This document shows positions 1-8,955 of a DNA stretch of 64,000 nucleotides, piece by piece. Position 1 is the stretch's first letter, and every line of letters starts with the position of its first letter. The position numbers and the translations under genes were made by a program. The notes beneath the pieces were generated by a model that was given only the letters and a program-made list of their open reading frames with translations, was not told the origin of the DNA and did no database searches. This stretch comes from Hohaiivirga grylli (lineage in GTDB: Bacteria; Pseudomonadota; Alphaproteobacteria; Rhizobiales; Beijerinckiaceae): the NCBI RefSeq assembly GCF_039655745.1, contig NZ_JBBYXI010000001.1, forward strand, positions 558,001-622,000, written 5' to 3'.

Positions 1-48
1 GCAGATGAATTCTGTTAAAGATCTTGCCCGGTTACTTGAGAGAGCAAG

Positions 49-1307
49 ATGAGCAGGTCTGATGAGTTCTGCAATGTTTTGTACGAACTTGCAGGGATCA
101 CAACGGTGAGAATGTTGAGACAACGGTCAATAATGTTCCGATCCTGATCATTCAAAGACTGGAGGATGCAGATTATGTTCTCCGTCTGAATGCCGATAAT
201 TATCATAAGAATATGGACTGGTTCCGTCAGGTCATGGGCCCTTCCCGCATCTCGGAAGATGGTGAGGACTGGCGGTTCCGGATGCAGTTAAGCCAGCCTT
301 ATTTTTCCAAATTTGATCGTGAAAAGACATTCTCTTTTGCTCAAAAGGCTGCTGAGGAAGCGGTTGAGCAAATGATTAAGGACAGCGCAAAGGGTGCGCA
401 TGTGCTTGATGATGCCCTGTTGCGTCGCATGACTGTTGAGGTTTTCCTACAGAACTTCTTTGGTAAGTCTCTTTCGGAGACCGGCGTTGATATGGAAAAG
501 CTCGCGAGGATGATGGAGTACGGTTCTGAGTACGCCTTTGTTCCTGAAGGAGAAACAAGTGCCCGTTATCAGGAAACGCTCGCACATCTGCCAGATTTGC
601 GTCGTGAAATGTTAAAAGAGCTGGAGAGCTTTCGCAAAGAAAAGGCTGAACCCAACACATTGCTTGGCGATCTGCAGGCAGCGGACGCAGAAGGCCGGAT
701 GAGCTTTGTGCAGGAGCATGAGCTGGTTATGCTTTTTGCTGCTGGGACCGAGGCAACCGCTGCAAGTGTTGGCTGGGCCTGTTATCTCTTGGCAAAACAT
801 CCTGAGGTTCAGGATGCGTTACGGCAGGATGTTCAAAGTCTTTTCAGTGCTGAAAAAGGCACCTGGGGATGCCTCAGTAAACTTGGACGCCTCAATAATT
901 TTGTTTCCGAAGTACTCAGGCTTTATCCACCAACGCCTGTTATTGCCAAGCTTGCTGTTGAGGATGATGTCATTGGTGATATCAAGGTTTCTGCCGGGCA
1001 GAATGTATTGATTTCATTTGTTGGCGTGCAACATGATAAGCGTTTGCGGCCTGATCCGTGGAAGCTGGATCTGGAAGATACCGCCACCTCATGCCCAGCC
1101 GCTGGTCGTACAACATCATTCAGTATTGGGCCCCGCGTTTGTGGCGGCAAGCATTTTGCGCTCGTCGAAGTTGCAACCTTTCTGGCATTTTTCCTGAGTA
1201 AAGCCCGTTTTGTACTGACATCAGATAAAGAACCGAAATTCCGTTGGAAATCACAGATGCTGCATGCTGGAGGTCAACCAGTAAGCGTTATTCCGATTGA
1301 TGCATAA
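49..1307 (+). CDS. cytochrome P450, N-terminal part out of frame
   Basis: Haem-thiolate monooxygenase or peroxygenase. From the ATG at 213 onward the frame is intact and carries the P450 landmarks: an I-helix motif AAGTEATA, the K-helix ExxR as EVLR, and the haem loop FSIGPRVCGG with the cysteine ligand. P450-like text continues upstream of 213 in the same frame back to about 150 (EDADYVLRLNADNYHKN), then moves to another frame (49-147, LYELAGITTVRML), and possibly to a third frame before position 50 (DLARLLERAR). The 5' end therefore needs one or two frame changes to be read as one protein, either a real lesion or a sequence error. The SDR gene follows after 17 bases and may be co-transcribed. 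Substrate unknown. The family call is firm; the state of the N-terminus is not. Confidence 0.8.
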
Positions 1308-1324
1308 TTTAAGGGTAGTGTTTT

Positions 1325-2158
1325 ATGTCTGGACGTACATGGCTGATTACCGGCAGCAACCGGGGCTTTGGCCGCTCACTGACAGAGCTGATTCTGCAGC
1401 AGGGTGATCGTGTTATCGCGACAACCCGTAAACCTGATGAGCTTGATGATCTTGTTCGGTTATATCCGGAACATCTCCGGGTATTTGAACTGGATGTCAC
1501 AGATACAGCAGGGATACGTCAGGTTGTTGATCAGGCCTTCGGTCTGTTTGGTTCAATCGACGTGCTGATCAATAACGCCGGCTATCTGCTTTTTGGTGCA
1601 GCAGAAGAACTGGCAGATGAAGAAATCACAGATCAAATCAATACAAACCTTATCGGTTCGATACAGATGGTTCGTGCTGTTCTGCCATATATGCGTCAGC
1701 AGGGCGGGGGACATATTATCCAGCACTCATCCATGTGCGGCCAGATTGGGTTGCCGGCTTTGAGTGCCTATCAGGCTTCAAAGTGGGGTATCGAAGGTTT
1801 TCTGGAAGCTGTTCGGCTGGAAGTGGCCCCCTTCCATATCAAGATCACGATTGTTGAACCCGGATTTGCACAAACCGGATTAAGCCATAGTTCCCGTGTT
1901 GAGAACAAGGTTATCAAGGCCTACCAGCAATCGACAGTCGGTAACTTCCGCAGGCTTCTGGCAGCCAATCGTTTTCCATGCCCGGGTGATGGCGAGAAAA
2001 TTGCAAAAGCTGTCATTGCTGCAGCCAGTCAGGAAAACCCGCCTCAACGGCTGGTTTTGGGATCTGATGCCTATAAGAATATTCAAAAGACATTGAATGA
2101 TCGGCTGAGCTCTCTGGAGCAACAGAAAGAGATTGCTCTTGCTACGGATGCGGTCTGA
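1325..2158 (+). CDS. short-chain dehydrogenase/reductase (SDR family)
   Basis: NAD(P)-dependent oxidoreductase of 277 residues, the usual size of a classical SDR. The N-terminal Rossmann motif is TGSNRGFG (residues 9-16), the structural NNAG motif is at 83-86, and the catalytic triad is a Ser at 135/136 with Tyr149 and Lys153 in YQASK. It begins with ATG 17 bases after the P450 stop, preceded by an AAGG-like Shine-Dalgarno sequence, so the two probably form an oxidation pair on the same lipid or alcohol substrate (inference). The substrate cannot be read from the sequence. It ends 26 bases before the convergent acetyltransferase gene. Confidence 0.9.
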   Translation: MSGRTWLITGSNRGFGRSLTELILQQGDRVIATTRKPDELDDLVRLYPEHLRVFELDVTDTAGIRQVVDQAFGLFGSIDVLINNAGYLLFGAAEELADEEITDQINTNLIGSIQMVRAVLPYMRQQGGGHIIQHSSMCGQIGLPALSAYQASKWGIEGFLEAVRLEVAPFHIKITIVEPGFAQTGLSHSSRVENKVIKAYQQSTVGNFRRLLAANRFPCPGDGEKIAKAVIAAASQENPPQRLVLGSDAYKNIQKTLNDRLSSLEQQKEIALATDAV

Positions 2159-2184
2159 GAAAACGGATATTGTCTATTGAGTTA

Positions 2185-2721
2185 TTAGCTATTCTTAATT
2201 GCCGAGAAAATCAGGAGATCAAGACGCTTTCCATCAGGAGCCCGGCATTCCTTTACGAGCCGTGCTTCAAATGGAAAATCTGGAGAGCCAATAAAATTAA
2301 ATAAAACCCGCCGGTTCTTCGCCAGAACACGGGCTGACAGTTTCTCAACCTGCGTATTGGCAAAGAAATAATCGCGGATAGCCAGAATGATTTCCGGCAT
2401 AATATTCTTGCCCCAGAAATTCTTGTCACCAATGGCAGTTGTCAGGTGCCCAACCTGATGCTGGAGATTCACATCAATGGTGTAAAAGCCAATGATAGTA
2501 TCTTCGGCTTTACTGAAGATACCCAGAATATAGTTGTTCCGATTATTAAATGAGACAATGAACTGCCGAAGCTTTTCAGGCGTCATGTCAAGTTTGGGTA
2601 GATTCAGAGCATCTTGCATTTCCTGATCATTGAGCCATTGTACAAGGCGAGAATCGGCATCCTGTATCGTCAGGCTGCGTATCCAGAAATTTTCAGTCTC
2701 TATCTTAACCGGAGAGCTCAT
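2185..2721 (-). CDS. GNAT-family N-acetyltransferase
   Basis: Likely acetyl-CoA-dependent acetyltransferase of 178 residues, of the RimJ/RimL-like GNAT type: an N-terminal ENFWIRSLTIQDADSRLVQW segment, a central beta strand around IIGFYTIDV, and an acetyl-CoA region (IGDKNFWGKNIMPEIILAI) where the canonical Q/RxxGxG/A is modified. A longer reading starts at 2763, but the ATG at 2721 has a good AGGAAG seven bases upstream, and the protein from there begins MSSPVKIETENFWIRSL, the normal GNAT start. Target unknown. It is convergent with the SDR gene and downstream of the autotransporter on the same strand. Confidence 0.75.
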   Translation of the reverse strand: MSSPVKIETENFWIRSLTIQDADSRLVQWLNDQEMQDALNLPKLDMTPEKLRQFIVSFNNRNNYILGIFSKAEDTIIGFYTIDVNLQHQVGHLTTAIGDKNFWGKNIMPEIILAIRDYFFANTQVEKLSARVLAKNRRVLFNFIGSPDFPFEARLVKECRAPDGKRLDLLIFSAIKNS

Positions 2722-2863
2722 CTGGAAACTTCCTTGTATTGTCTCTGTCCATGCAGGCATCAAGAACGCTATGAGGCCCTATAACAGCTTCACGCAGGCG
2801 TGCAGTTAACTCTGTCTTTTAAATAGAGTATTTTCGATAATGGGCAAATGGATTTATATTGGT

Positions 2864-2890
2864 CAGGCGCTCCTTTAACAGGAGCGCCTG
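2864..2890 (-). terminator. perfect 11-bp hairpin after the autotransporter gene
   Basis: CAGGCGCTCCT (2864-2874) and AGGAGCGCCTG (2880-2890) pair perfectly around a 5-nt loop, starting seven bases past the autotransporter stop codon. There is no strong U-tract on the minus strand, so it may act as a 3' stabiliser rather than a full intrinsic terminator. Confidence 0.55.
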
Positions 2891-2896
2891 TATTTG

Positions 2897-5800
2897 TTAC
2901 CAGCGGATGGTTGCACCCAGCCTGCCGTTCCATGACTGACGGCCCTTGTTATCGAGCGAGTGGTTATAGGATCCCGTTGTAAATAGGGAAACATTATCCG
3001 ATACCTGCGCTGAAACACCTGCACCAATTTCAGCCCATGTGCCGCCAAGGTCTGATGGGATTGTCACGCCATTTAACCCGTAAAGATTGGTTGTGGTCGT
3101 TTTGGTGTTACCCATAAACTCATGCCAGATGTTGGCCCGCACCCAGGTTGTAATTGCACGTGGCTTGCCTGTTTCAGACATATTCCACGTTTTGCTGAGA
3201 CGGGCACCAATACGTCCGCGTAAGCTCTTGCCATCCTCAATCGAGAAGCGGCCGTAAGCATCCGAGAATTTATCAAAGGACGTATGCTGATAGGCAATCT
3301 GAGCCTGTGGCTCAAAGGTCAGGCCATTGCCAAGATAAAAACTGTACCCGCCTTCAAGCGAAGCAATAAAACCAAAGCCATCAGGTTTCAGCTTCTGCCC
3401 GTAAACAGAAGTTGCATCGGCGGAATACCAGGTACCCTGAATAACAGCATCAGTGTACCAGCCCTGTGTTGCAATATGAGTCCAGTAAGCACCGACAGTA
3501 TAGGCATCCATATCAATGGTACCGGCTTTGTTGCCGTAGGCGCCCTTTACGTTTGCTGAAATATTGCCATAGCCAACGTAAACACCAGCCTTATCTACAC
3601 CCTGAGCCGTTTCACGACTGTAAATATCAAGACCAGCCTGTAACCCCGCAAAGGTATAGTCATATTTCGGACCATTCTTGCTAAAGTTATTGGTGTCACG
3701 TAAACCACGGTCACCAATCAGGCGTCCCCAGGCTCCGCTGAACCATTGCTGCGGTGCCGCCCGATGTGTCCGGATGACTGCTGGCTTGCCACTCTTTCCG
3801 CGAACAGTAAGCTCATCATAAGACGACATTCTTCCCTGAGGAACTGCACCACCATTGCGTTCATGCAGGGTACCCAACATGCTGTAACCATATTCAACCG
3901 CAATAGGTAGAATTGAAGTCGCTAGTGGGACTTCAACGCGGTAATCCGGCATGAATGTATTGGTGGTTCCGCTTGAACCTGTATCAGTTCCTGCCCCGCC
4001 ACCATTTCCGCTGCCATTATCGCCACCATCTGTGCCTCCGTTGTTCCCATCTGTGGCAAGAACGTTGCGCAGATACCAGTTGCCATCATTGCTGTCGCCG
4101 TTAATGCCGTTCTGATAAAGGGTATATTCATACGCTCCTGCAGCAATACGGCTTGACTGAACAAAGGTAGCATCTGCTACCGAACCGCCATTGGTGCCGA
4201 CGACAACCGGGATACCATTCCCAGTTGTAAGGGCGCCGGAACCATTAACATTGTTAATGACGAGGTTCGTTGTGCCAGAGGCGGTATTGCCCGCTCCGCT
4301 TACAACCAATTGGTCTGTTGGTGAGCTGTCTGCTCCCAGCATGGTGTTCAGGATCAGGGTTCCGCCTGTTCCGATGTAATTGCCATTGACAGTCAGAACT
4401 GTTCCCGGAGGTGTTCCTCCTGTCCGGACGACACCACCATTGGTCAGGGCTGCAATGCTTTGGCTGTATCCATTCAGATCAAGCATTCCGCCTGTAGAGG
4501 TTGTTACTGCAGAGCTTGAACTGAATGTATTCTGTGCACCGGCTCGTAGTGTGCCGCCGGAGACAATCGTATCACCAAGATAAGTATTCGCACCACTGAG
4601 GGTTTCTGTTCCTCCCGTAACCTGAAGGCCGCCATTGCCTGAAATAACGCCTGAGAAGGTGTCATTTGCAGAGGTGATAACCAGATCATTCTCACCAAGT
4701 AGAACCTGACCACCGCCACTTAAGGATTTGATTTCTGAGGAACCGCTTGTAACGGCCGTGATATCAAAAATACTGTCTACCTGTACAACACTTGATTCAG
4801 AGATCGAGCCGGTTCCGCTAAGGGCTAACACACCTTCTGAAACCGTTGTCTTTCCAGTGTAGGTATTTGTACCGGTCAGCATGAGTGTTCCAGTTCCGGT
4901 TTTACTGAAGTTGCCTGTTCCGGAAATGACACCATTCTGGGATGCTGAGAAACCACCACTCGTTAGTGCTGTCAGCGTGTAATTTTCAGTAATCTTGATA
5001 CCATTATCAATTGAAACAGCATCATTGTAGGCGAGAACTGCATTTCCAAGAACAGACACAAGGCTTGTTCCAAGCGAATTGCTATTCTCTAGGCCGAGGG
5101 TTCCGCCATAGAGATTGGTTGCACCGGAGAAACCGGAATTGTCAGCGGCCAGCCATGTCGTTCCGGCATAATTTGCAATCGTACCGTTGCCGGATACCGG
5201 AATAGTAAACTGAAAGTCTGTATCGGTAAGATTGAAATTAAGAGCACCATTCCCGTCACCAAACTGGATGCTGGCAGCTAAAATGGTGCCGGATGCTGCC
5301 GGTGCATTGCCTGGTGCAGCACCAATGTTCAGATTTCCGGTGGAGCCAGCCTGATCAGCGATATGGATCGTGCCCGTTCCACCGTAATCGGAAACGATGA
5401 AGTAACAGCCAGTATCACCACAGTTCGAATCTCTTTGGAGCCAGCCAACGGAAAGTAATGCATTATCTGAAATCGTTACATTACCTGTCCCCGTATAACC
5501 GATGTAAAGATTTGCGGGTGGGTTATTGTCCGGATCATCTCGGTTCATGGCATATGAATCACTGCCGACATACCAGACAGAGTCATTCCCTGAGACATTG
5601 ATATTGCCGGTTCCTCCATCAACGCCAAGAAGAATTTGATGATTACCTTCGAACTGATTGAACATCCCTGTCTGCGTGGTCAGCTTTCCGGAACTGAAGA
5701 CATTGATTGTGCCAACGCTGTCTGTTCCCTGCCCAAGGCTCATTCCATTTTGAAAAACCAGGGCACTGTTTTGAGTAAAGCTGCCAATTCCAGATACGTT

Positions 5801-6907
5801 GAGTGTTGCAGTCCCGCCATCAAGAGCAATAGTTGAGGTCGGATTATATACGCCTCCCCCATCGCTGGATGAGAAAACCAGAGAACCTCCACCGGTAATA
5901 TTGGCTATGGCTGAACTTCCGGTGCCCCGTCCCAATATACCATAGATCATTGTCAAGAAGTTGGCATTCGCGCTGATATTCAGAATACCTGTTCCGCCAT
6001 CCGCTCCTAGAAGAAAATTACTAGCATGAGCCTGATACATTTGGCTGAGATAAGGTGCGTCCTCATTAGACAGGTTGATTTCTGCTGTGCCAGAGTTTGT
6101 TCCAGCACTCAGGAGGCCCCCAACATATAAATAGGCTGTACTACCTTTTAAGGTCAGGGTACCTTTTGATCCGCTCCCATCTCCCATTATCATATTCTCT
6201 GATATTGAGATATCTGCGGAATATGCCTCCGAATCGTCTGCGGTGATCTCAAGTGTCCCAGTGCCGCCATTGGTTCCCACAGAGACACTTGCTATTGGAT
6301 GTTCTGGATCAGGGCCCATTCCTGATATAGAAGCGGAACTTGAATTTAACGTCAGTGTTCCATTAGAGCCTGCCCCATCGCCAATTATTGTCTGGTTAGC
6401 AACATACAGATTGCCGGCATTATTAAGCGTGAAATGGCCGGTTCCGCCTTCTGTCCCGATGAGCAGTGAGTCTGCTACAGATATGGAAACATCATTCTCT
6501 GTTACCAGAGTGCCTTCGGCTCCCTGGCCTTGACCAATAACCAGATTGCCATCGGAAATAAGTGAACTATTGGCCTGAATATTAAGATATCCGGAGCCTG
6601 TACCAATACCATTTCCAGCAACTGTTGAACCTATGTAAAGGTTCCCGGTCATGGCAGGCGTAGATGGATTTGAAATTATAGCTGCATTATTTGTACCGCC
6701 ATTGATAATAACAATATCAGCATCTGTTGGTGAACTTCCGGTTGACCAGTTTGTACCAACAAACCAATCATTAGACGTATTACCTGTCCAGACTGACTGA
6801 GCATTTGCAGAAAATGCAAGGGATGCTGTTCCAGCCAGTAGTGCGGCAAGGCTTCCAGCCGTTAGCAGTTTGCGAGAGAGCGTACGAAATCTCAATTGAT
6901 GCCCCAT
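2897..6907 (-). CDS. type V autotransporter with beta-strand-repeat passenger
   Basis: Large surface protein of 1336 residues. Residues 1-36 form a Sec signal ending SANA before Gln37. The passenger (about 37-1000) is built from glycine-rich repeats of the type GTNGGTGTLEI and autotransporter-associated beta-strand repeats (GTGTLMLTGTNTYTGKTTVS near 670; LSGANTYLGDTIVSGGTLRA near 780), as expected for a right-handed beta helix. A Gly/Asn/Thr linker (about 970-1000) leads to a C-terminal 12-strand barrel (about 1070-1336) ending in the typical aromatic residue, GRLGATIRW. One pair of cysteines (NCGDTGC) sits in the passenger, uncommon for this class. No protease triad or known adhesin motif is apparent, so function is adhesion or aggregation by inference only. 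Monocistronic. Confidence 0.93.
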   Translation of the reverse strand: MGHQLRFRTLSRKLLTAGSLAALLAGTASLAFSANAQSVWTGNTSNDWFVGTNWSTGSSPTDADIVIINGGTNNAAIISNPSTPAMTGNLYIGSTVAGNGIGTGSGYLNIQANSSLISDGNLVIGQGQGAEGTLVTENDVSISVADSLLIGTEGGTGHFTLNNAGNLYVANQTIIGDGAGSNGTLTLNSSSASISGMGPDPEHPIASVSVGTNGGTGTLEITADDSEAYSADISISENMIMGDGSGSKGTLTLKGSTAYLYVGGLLSAGTNSGTAEINLSNEDAPYLSQMYQAHASNFLLGADGGTGILNISANANFLTMIYGILGRGTGSSAIANITGGGSLVFSSSDGGGVYNPTSTIALDGGTATLNVSGIGSFTQNSALVFQNGMSLGQGTDSVGTINVFSSGKLTTQTGMFNQFEGNHQILLGVDGGTGNINVSGNDSVWYVGSDSYAMNRDDPDNNPPANLYIGYTGTGNVTISDNALLSVGWLQRDSNCGDTGCYFIVSDYGGTGTIHIADQAGSTGNLNIGAAPGNAPAASGTILAASIQFGDGNGALNFNLTDTDFQFTIPVSGNGTIANYAGTTWLAADNSGFSGATNLYGGTLGLENSNSLGTSLVSVLGNAVLAYNDAVSIDNGIKITENYTLTALTSGGFSASQNGVISGTGNFSKTGTGTLMLTGTNTYTGKTTVSEGVLALSGTGSISESSVVQVDSIFDITAVTSGSSEIKSLSGGGQVLLGENDLVITSANDTFSGVISGNGGLQVTGGTETLSGANTYLGDTIVSGGTLRAGAQNTFSSSSAVTTSTGGMLDLNGYSQSIAALTNGGVVRTGGTPPGTVLTVNGNYIGTGGTLILNTMLGADSSPTDQLVVSGAGNTASGTTNLVINNVNGSGALTTGNGIPVVVGTNGGSVADATFVQSSRIAAGAYEYTLYQNGINGDSNDGNWYLRNVLATDGNNGGTDGGDNGSGNGGGAGTDTGSSGTTNTFMPDYRVEVPLATSILPIAVEYGYSMLGTLHERNGGAVPQGRMSSYDELTVRGKSGKPAVIRTHRAAPQQWFSGAWGRLIGDRGLRDTNNFSKNGPKYDYTFAGLQAGLDIYSRETAQGVDKAGVYVGYGNISANVKGAYGNKAGTIDMDAYTVGAYWTHIATQGWYTDAVIQGTWYSADATSVYGQKLKPDGFGFIASLEGGYSFYLGNGLTFEPQAQIAYQHTSFDKFSDAYGRFSIEDGKSLRGRIGARLSKTWNMSETGKPRAITTWVRANIWHEFMGNTKTTTTNLYGLNGVTIPSDLGGTWAEIGAGVSAQVSDNVSLFTTGSYNHSLDNKGRQSWNGRLGATIRW

Positions 6908-7142
6908 TTGCTTTTTTCCTTGATTTTCTTTGTATGCTATAATCTATTTAAAATATGCGGAAGTTTATACCAAAAGTTATCTAAAATATATTAGAATATA
7001 CAGTTCTTAATATATATCTCTGTAAAATTTGTTTATTTTTAGGCATTTGGTAAAAAATTCAAATAATGGATTACGCTTCTTGATGGCAGTGCTCTTTTTG
7101 AAAAGAAGTGGGTATTCCTTTTTCATGACGTTTTGAACAGAG
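6908..7142. promoter_or_regulatory. AT-rich divergent promoter region
   Basis: This spacer separates the autotransporter (minus) from mepA (plus). It is strongly AT-rich (runs such as ATATATTAGAATATACAG near 6990) and must hold both promoters. I could not pick one -35/-10 pair with confidence. Confidence 0.4.
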
Positions 7143-7161
7143 CTCCTGTGGTAAACAGGAG
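7143..7161 (+). promoter_or_regulatory. hairpin covering the mepA ribosome binding site
   Basis: CTCCTG (7143-7148) and CAGGAG (7156-7161) are perfectly complementary with a 7-nt loop. The right arm is the only Shine-Dalgarno-like sequence in front of the ATG at 7163, so the stem would hide it. Thermosensor-like or translation-limiting control is possible but inferred. Confidence 0.4.
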
Positions 7162-7162
7162 T

Positions 7163-8095
7163 ATGAAAACGATTCGACTGACATCGCTGATCTTTGCCTT
7201 GAGCATTGGTACGCTTGCTATTGCAGGTCAGGGTGCTTATGCGCAGGACAAGGGAAGTGTTAATCCAAAGCCTTTGCCGCCTTTGACAAACCCTAATGAT
7301 CCGAGCACGCCTGCAAAAGAGCTCTTCGGTCGCAAAACCAGGCCTGCATCAAGTCTGAGTCCGGAAGCTATCGGTTTTTATTCAGCAGGTTGTCTTTCTG
7401 GCGGCGTTGCCTTGCCGATCAATGGTAACAGCTGGCAGGTTATGCGGCTTTCCCGGAATCGTAATTGGGGTCATCCCCGTCTTGTTTCATTTCTGGAACG
7501 GTTTGCTGATCGTGTGCCGGGTATTAATGGATGGCCGGGGCTTCTTGTCGGCGATATGTCCCAGCCGCGTGGTGGCCCGATGATCACGGGACACGCGTCG
7601 CACCAGATTGGGATTGATGCTGATATCTGGCTGATACCAATGCCAAACCGTACATTGTCGCGCGCAGAGCGTGAAAATATGTCTGCCGTTAATATGGTTC
7701 GTAAAGATCGTCTTGATATTGATCCATCTGTCTGGACAGATGCGCATTATGCCCTGATCCGCGCTGCTGCTAAAGAGCGTGAAGTTGAGCGTATCTTTGT
7801 CAATCCTGCAATCAAACGGGCTCTCTGCCGTACAGCTGGTAATGATCGGAGCTGGTTGAATAAAGTACGCCCAATGTGGGGGCATAATTATCACTTCCAT
7901 ATTCGTTTGAGCTGCCCATCAGGTTCAGGCTACTGCCAGCCGCAGGATCCTGTGCCGGCCGCTGATCAATGTGGGGCAGAACTTGATAAGTGGTTCACTC
8001 CTGAAATGCTGAACCCCAAGCCGGGCAAACGACGCCCACCAATGACAATGGCTAAACTCCCACCAGCCTGCCGAACAGTGCTGGATGCAAACTAA
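7163..8095 (+). CDS. mepA: penicillin-insensitive murein endopeptidase (MepA)
   Basis: Periplasmic LAS-family zinc metallopeptidase that cleaves D-Ala-meso-DAP cross-links in peptidoglycan. 310 residues from the ATG at 7163; a TTG start at 7133 is open but gives an atypical N-terminus. The first 28 residues (MKTIRLTSLIFALSIGTLAI...) are a signal peptide ending AYAQ. Zinc and catalytic motifs are present: HASHQIGIDADIW around residues 140-152 and WGHNYHFHIRLSC near 240. Several cysteines (GCLSGG, LSCPSG, GYC, DQC, PAC) match the disulfide pattern of exported MepA. It stands alone, divergent from the autotransporter. Confidence 0.92.
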   Translation: MKTIRLTSLIFALSIGTLAIAGQGAYAQDKGSVNPKPLPPLTNPNDPSTPAKELFGRKTRPASSLSPEAIGFYSAGCLSGGVALPINGNSWQVMRLSRNRNWGHPRLVSFLERFADRVPGINGWPGLLVGDMSQPRGGPMITGHASHQIGIDADIWLIPMPNRTLSRAERENMSAVNMVRKDRLDIDPSVWTDAHYALIRAAAKEREVERIFVNPAIKRALCRTAGNDRSWLNKVRPMWGHNYHFHIRLSCPSGSGYCQPQDPVPAADQCGAELDKWFTPEMLNPKPGKRRPPMTMAKLPPACRTVLDAN

Positions 8096-8491
8096 AAGAA
8101 AATAGGCTCTCTCGATATGAAAACTGCACAAAAACGTTATGAGACTGTCCGGGCAACAACCGCTCATGCTTTCAAGGTCCGGGTGAAAGTTAAGAAGGCC
8201 GCCTGATGCGAATACTGGTACCCGGAGCTTATGGTCTGGCTTGCAGCATTAGCATAAGTTCTGGATGAACTCTGTTGTGAGGTATTGAAGGCGGGGCTGT
8301 TTTTTATACACCCTAGCGGTAGATGCCTGACATTAAATGGATATATAGGTGTCTAACCTATAGTGCTATCTTCCGTCTTTAATATCATAAGCTGTTTGCT
8401 ATATGGTTTGGTTTCAGCCTTCCGGCTATTATGGTGCTGATTTTCCTGTTTATGTCGATGGTCTAGACAATAATAATGTAAATGGGGATAA
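8096..8491. other. gene-poor stretch without a supported gene
   Basis: No convincing gene. One short open frame (8117-8206) encodes a basic 29-residue peptide ending KVRVKVKKAA. A related ending (LKVKKSS) occurs near 8850 in another open stretch, suggesting decayed duplicated material. The region becomes strongly AT-rich toward 8480. Confidence 0.35.
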
Positions 8492-8683
8492 ATGGGTGAC
8501 AGAGAAAGCAAAAAAATTGTAAATATCATAATACCTATTATTGTTTTTGGAATATTTATTTATATTCATTCATATTTTAAATATTCTGAATATACGGTGC
8601 TTTTTATTATCGGTTCTATATTATTAATTTTGATGCAATTCGCGCTTATAATAGTATTTATCCATATAAAGAATAATTTATAA
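8492..8683 (+). CDS. small two-helix membrane protein, hypothetical
   Basis: 63-residue frame with a charged N-terminus (MGDRESKK) followed by two hydrophobic segments (about 10-28 and 36-58), separated by a short Tyr/Lys turn. A GGGGA element lies a few bases before the ATG. Codons are extremely AT-rich compared with neighbours. I do not recognise it; it may be a small membrane peptide or a chance frame in AT-rich DNA. Confidence 0.35.
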   Translation: MGDRESKKIVNIIIPIIVFGIFIYIHSYFKYSEYTVLFIIGSILLILMQFALIIVFIHIKNNL

Positions 8684-8883
8684 TAAAGGATAAGCTCTGT
8701 TATTATTTGTATCTGTTTGTAACATTATATTATATTGTAACTTTAGCAAACTCTCCTCCACTAAAGTGGTATCCAACGTCTAGCAGTCTATGGGCTTTCC
8801 TTCCCCTTGCTATTTATGCATTTGGCGTGGGTTTAAAGGTCAAGAAGTCTTCCTGATGGAAATAAAAATCAGGGTTTCAATGG
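8684..8883. other. intergenic, no gene seen
   Basis: AT-rich spacer after the small membrane ORF. It contains an unattached open stretch ending in LKVKKSS and a stop near 8856, similar to the ending of the frame at 8117-8206. No start or ribosome site supports a gene. Confidence 0.3.
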
Positions 8884-8917
8884 AAAAAAAAGCCCATGAA
8901 AAACAATTCCATGGACT
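8884..8917 (-). terminator. intrinsic terminator of msrA
   Basis: On the minus strand an 8-bp stem (arms 8891-8898 and 8910-8917, one G-U pair) with an 11-nt loop is followed by a run of U's (8884-8891 is poly-A on plus). It lies about 40 bases past the msrA stop. Confidence 0.8.
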
Positions 8918-8955
8918 TTCTTAGTTATGCTTCTACTTCACTTGTCATTTTAATG

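Noticed and set aside
8117..8206. 29-codon frame encoding a basic peptide ending KVRVKVKKAA
   Set aside because: Too short, no ribosome site, no known family; described only as part of the gene-poor region.
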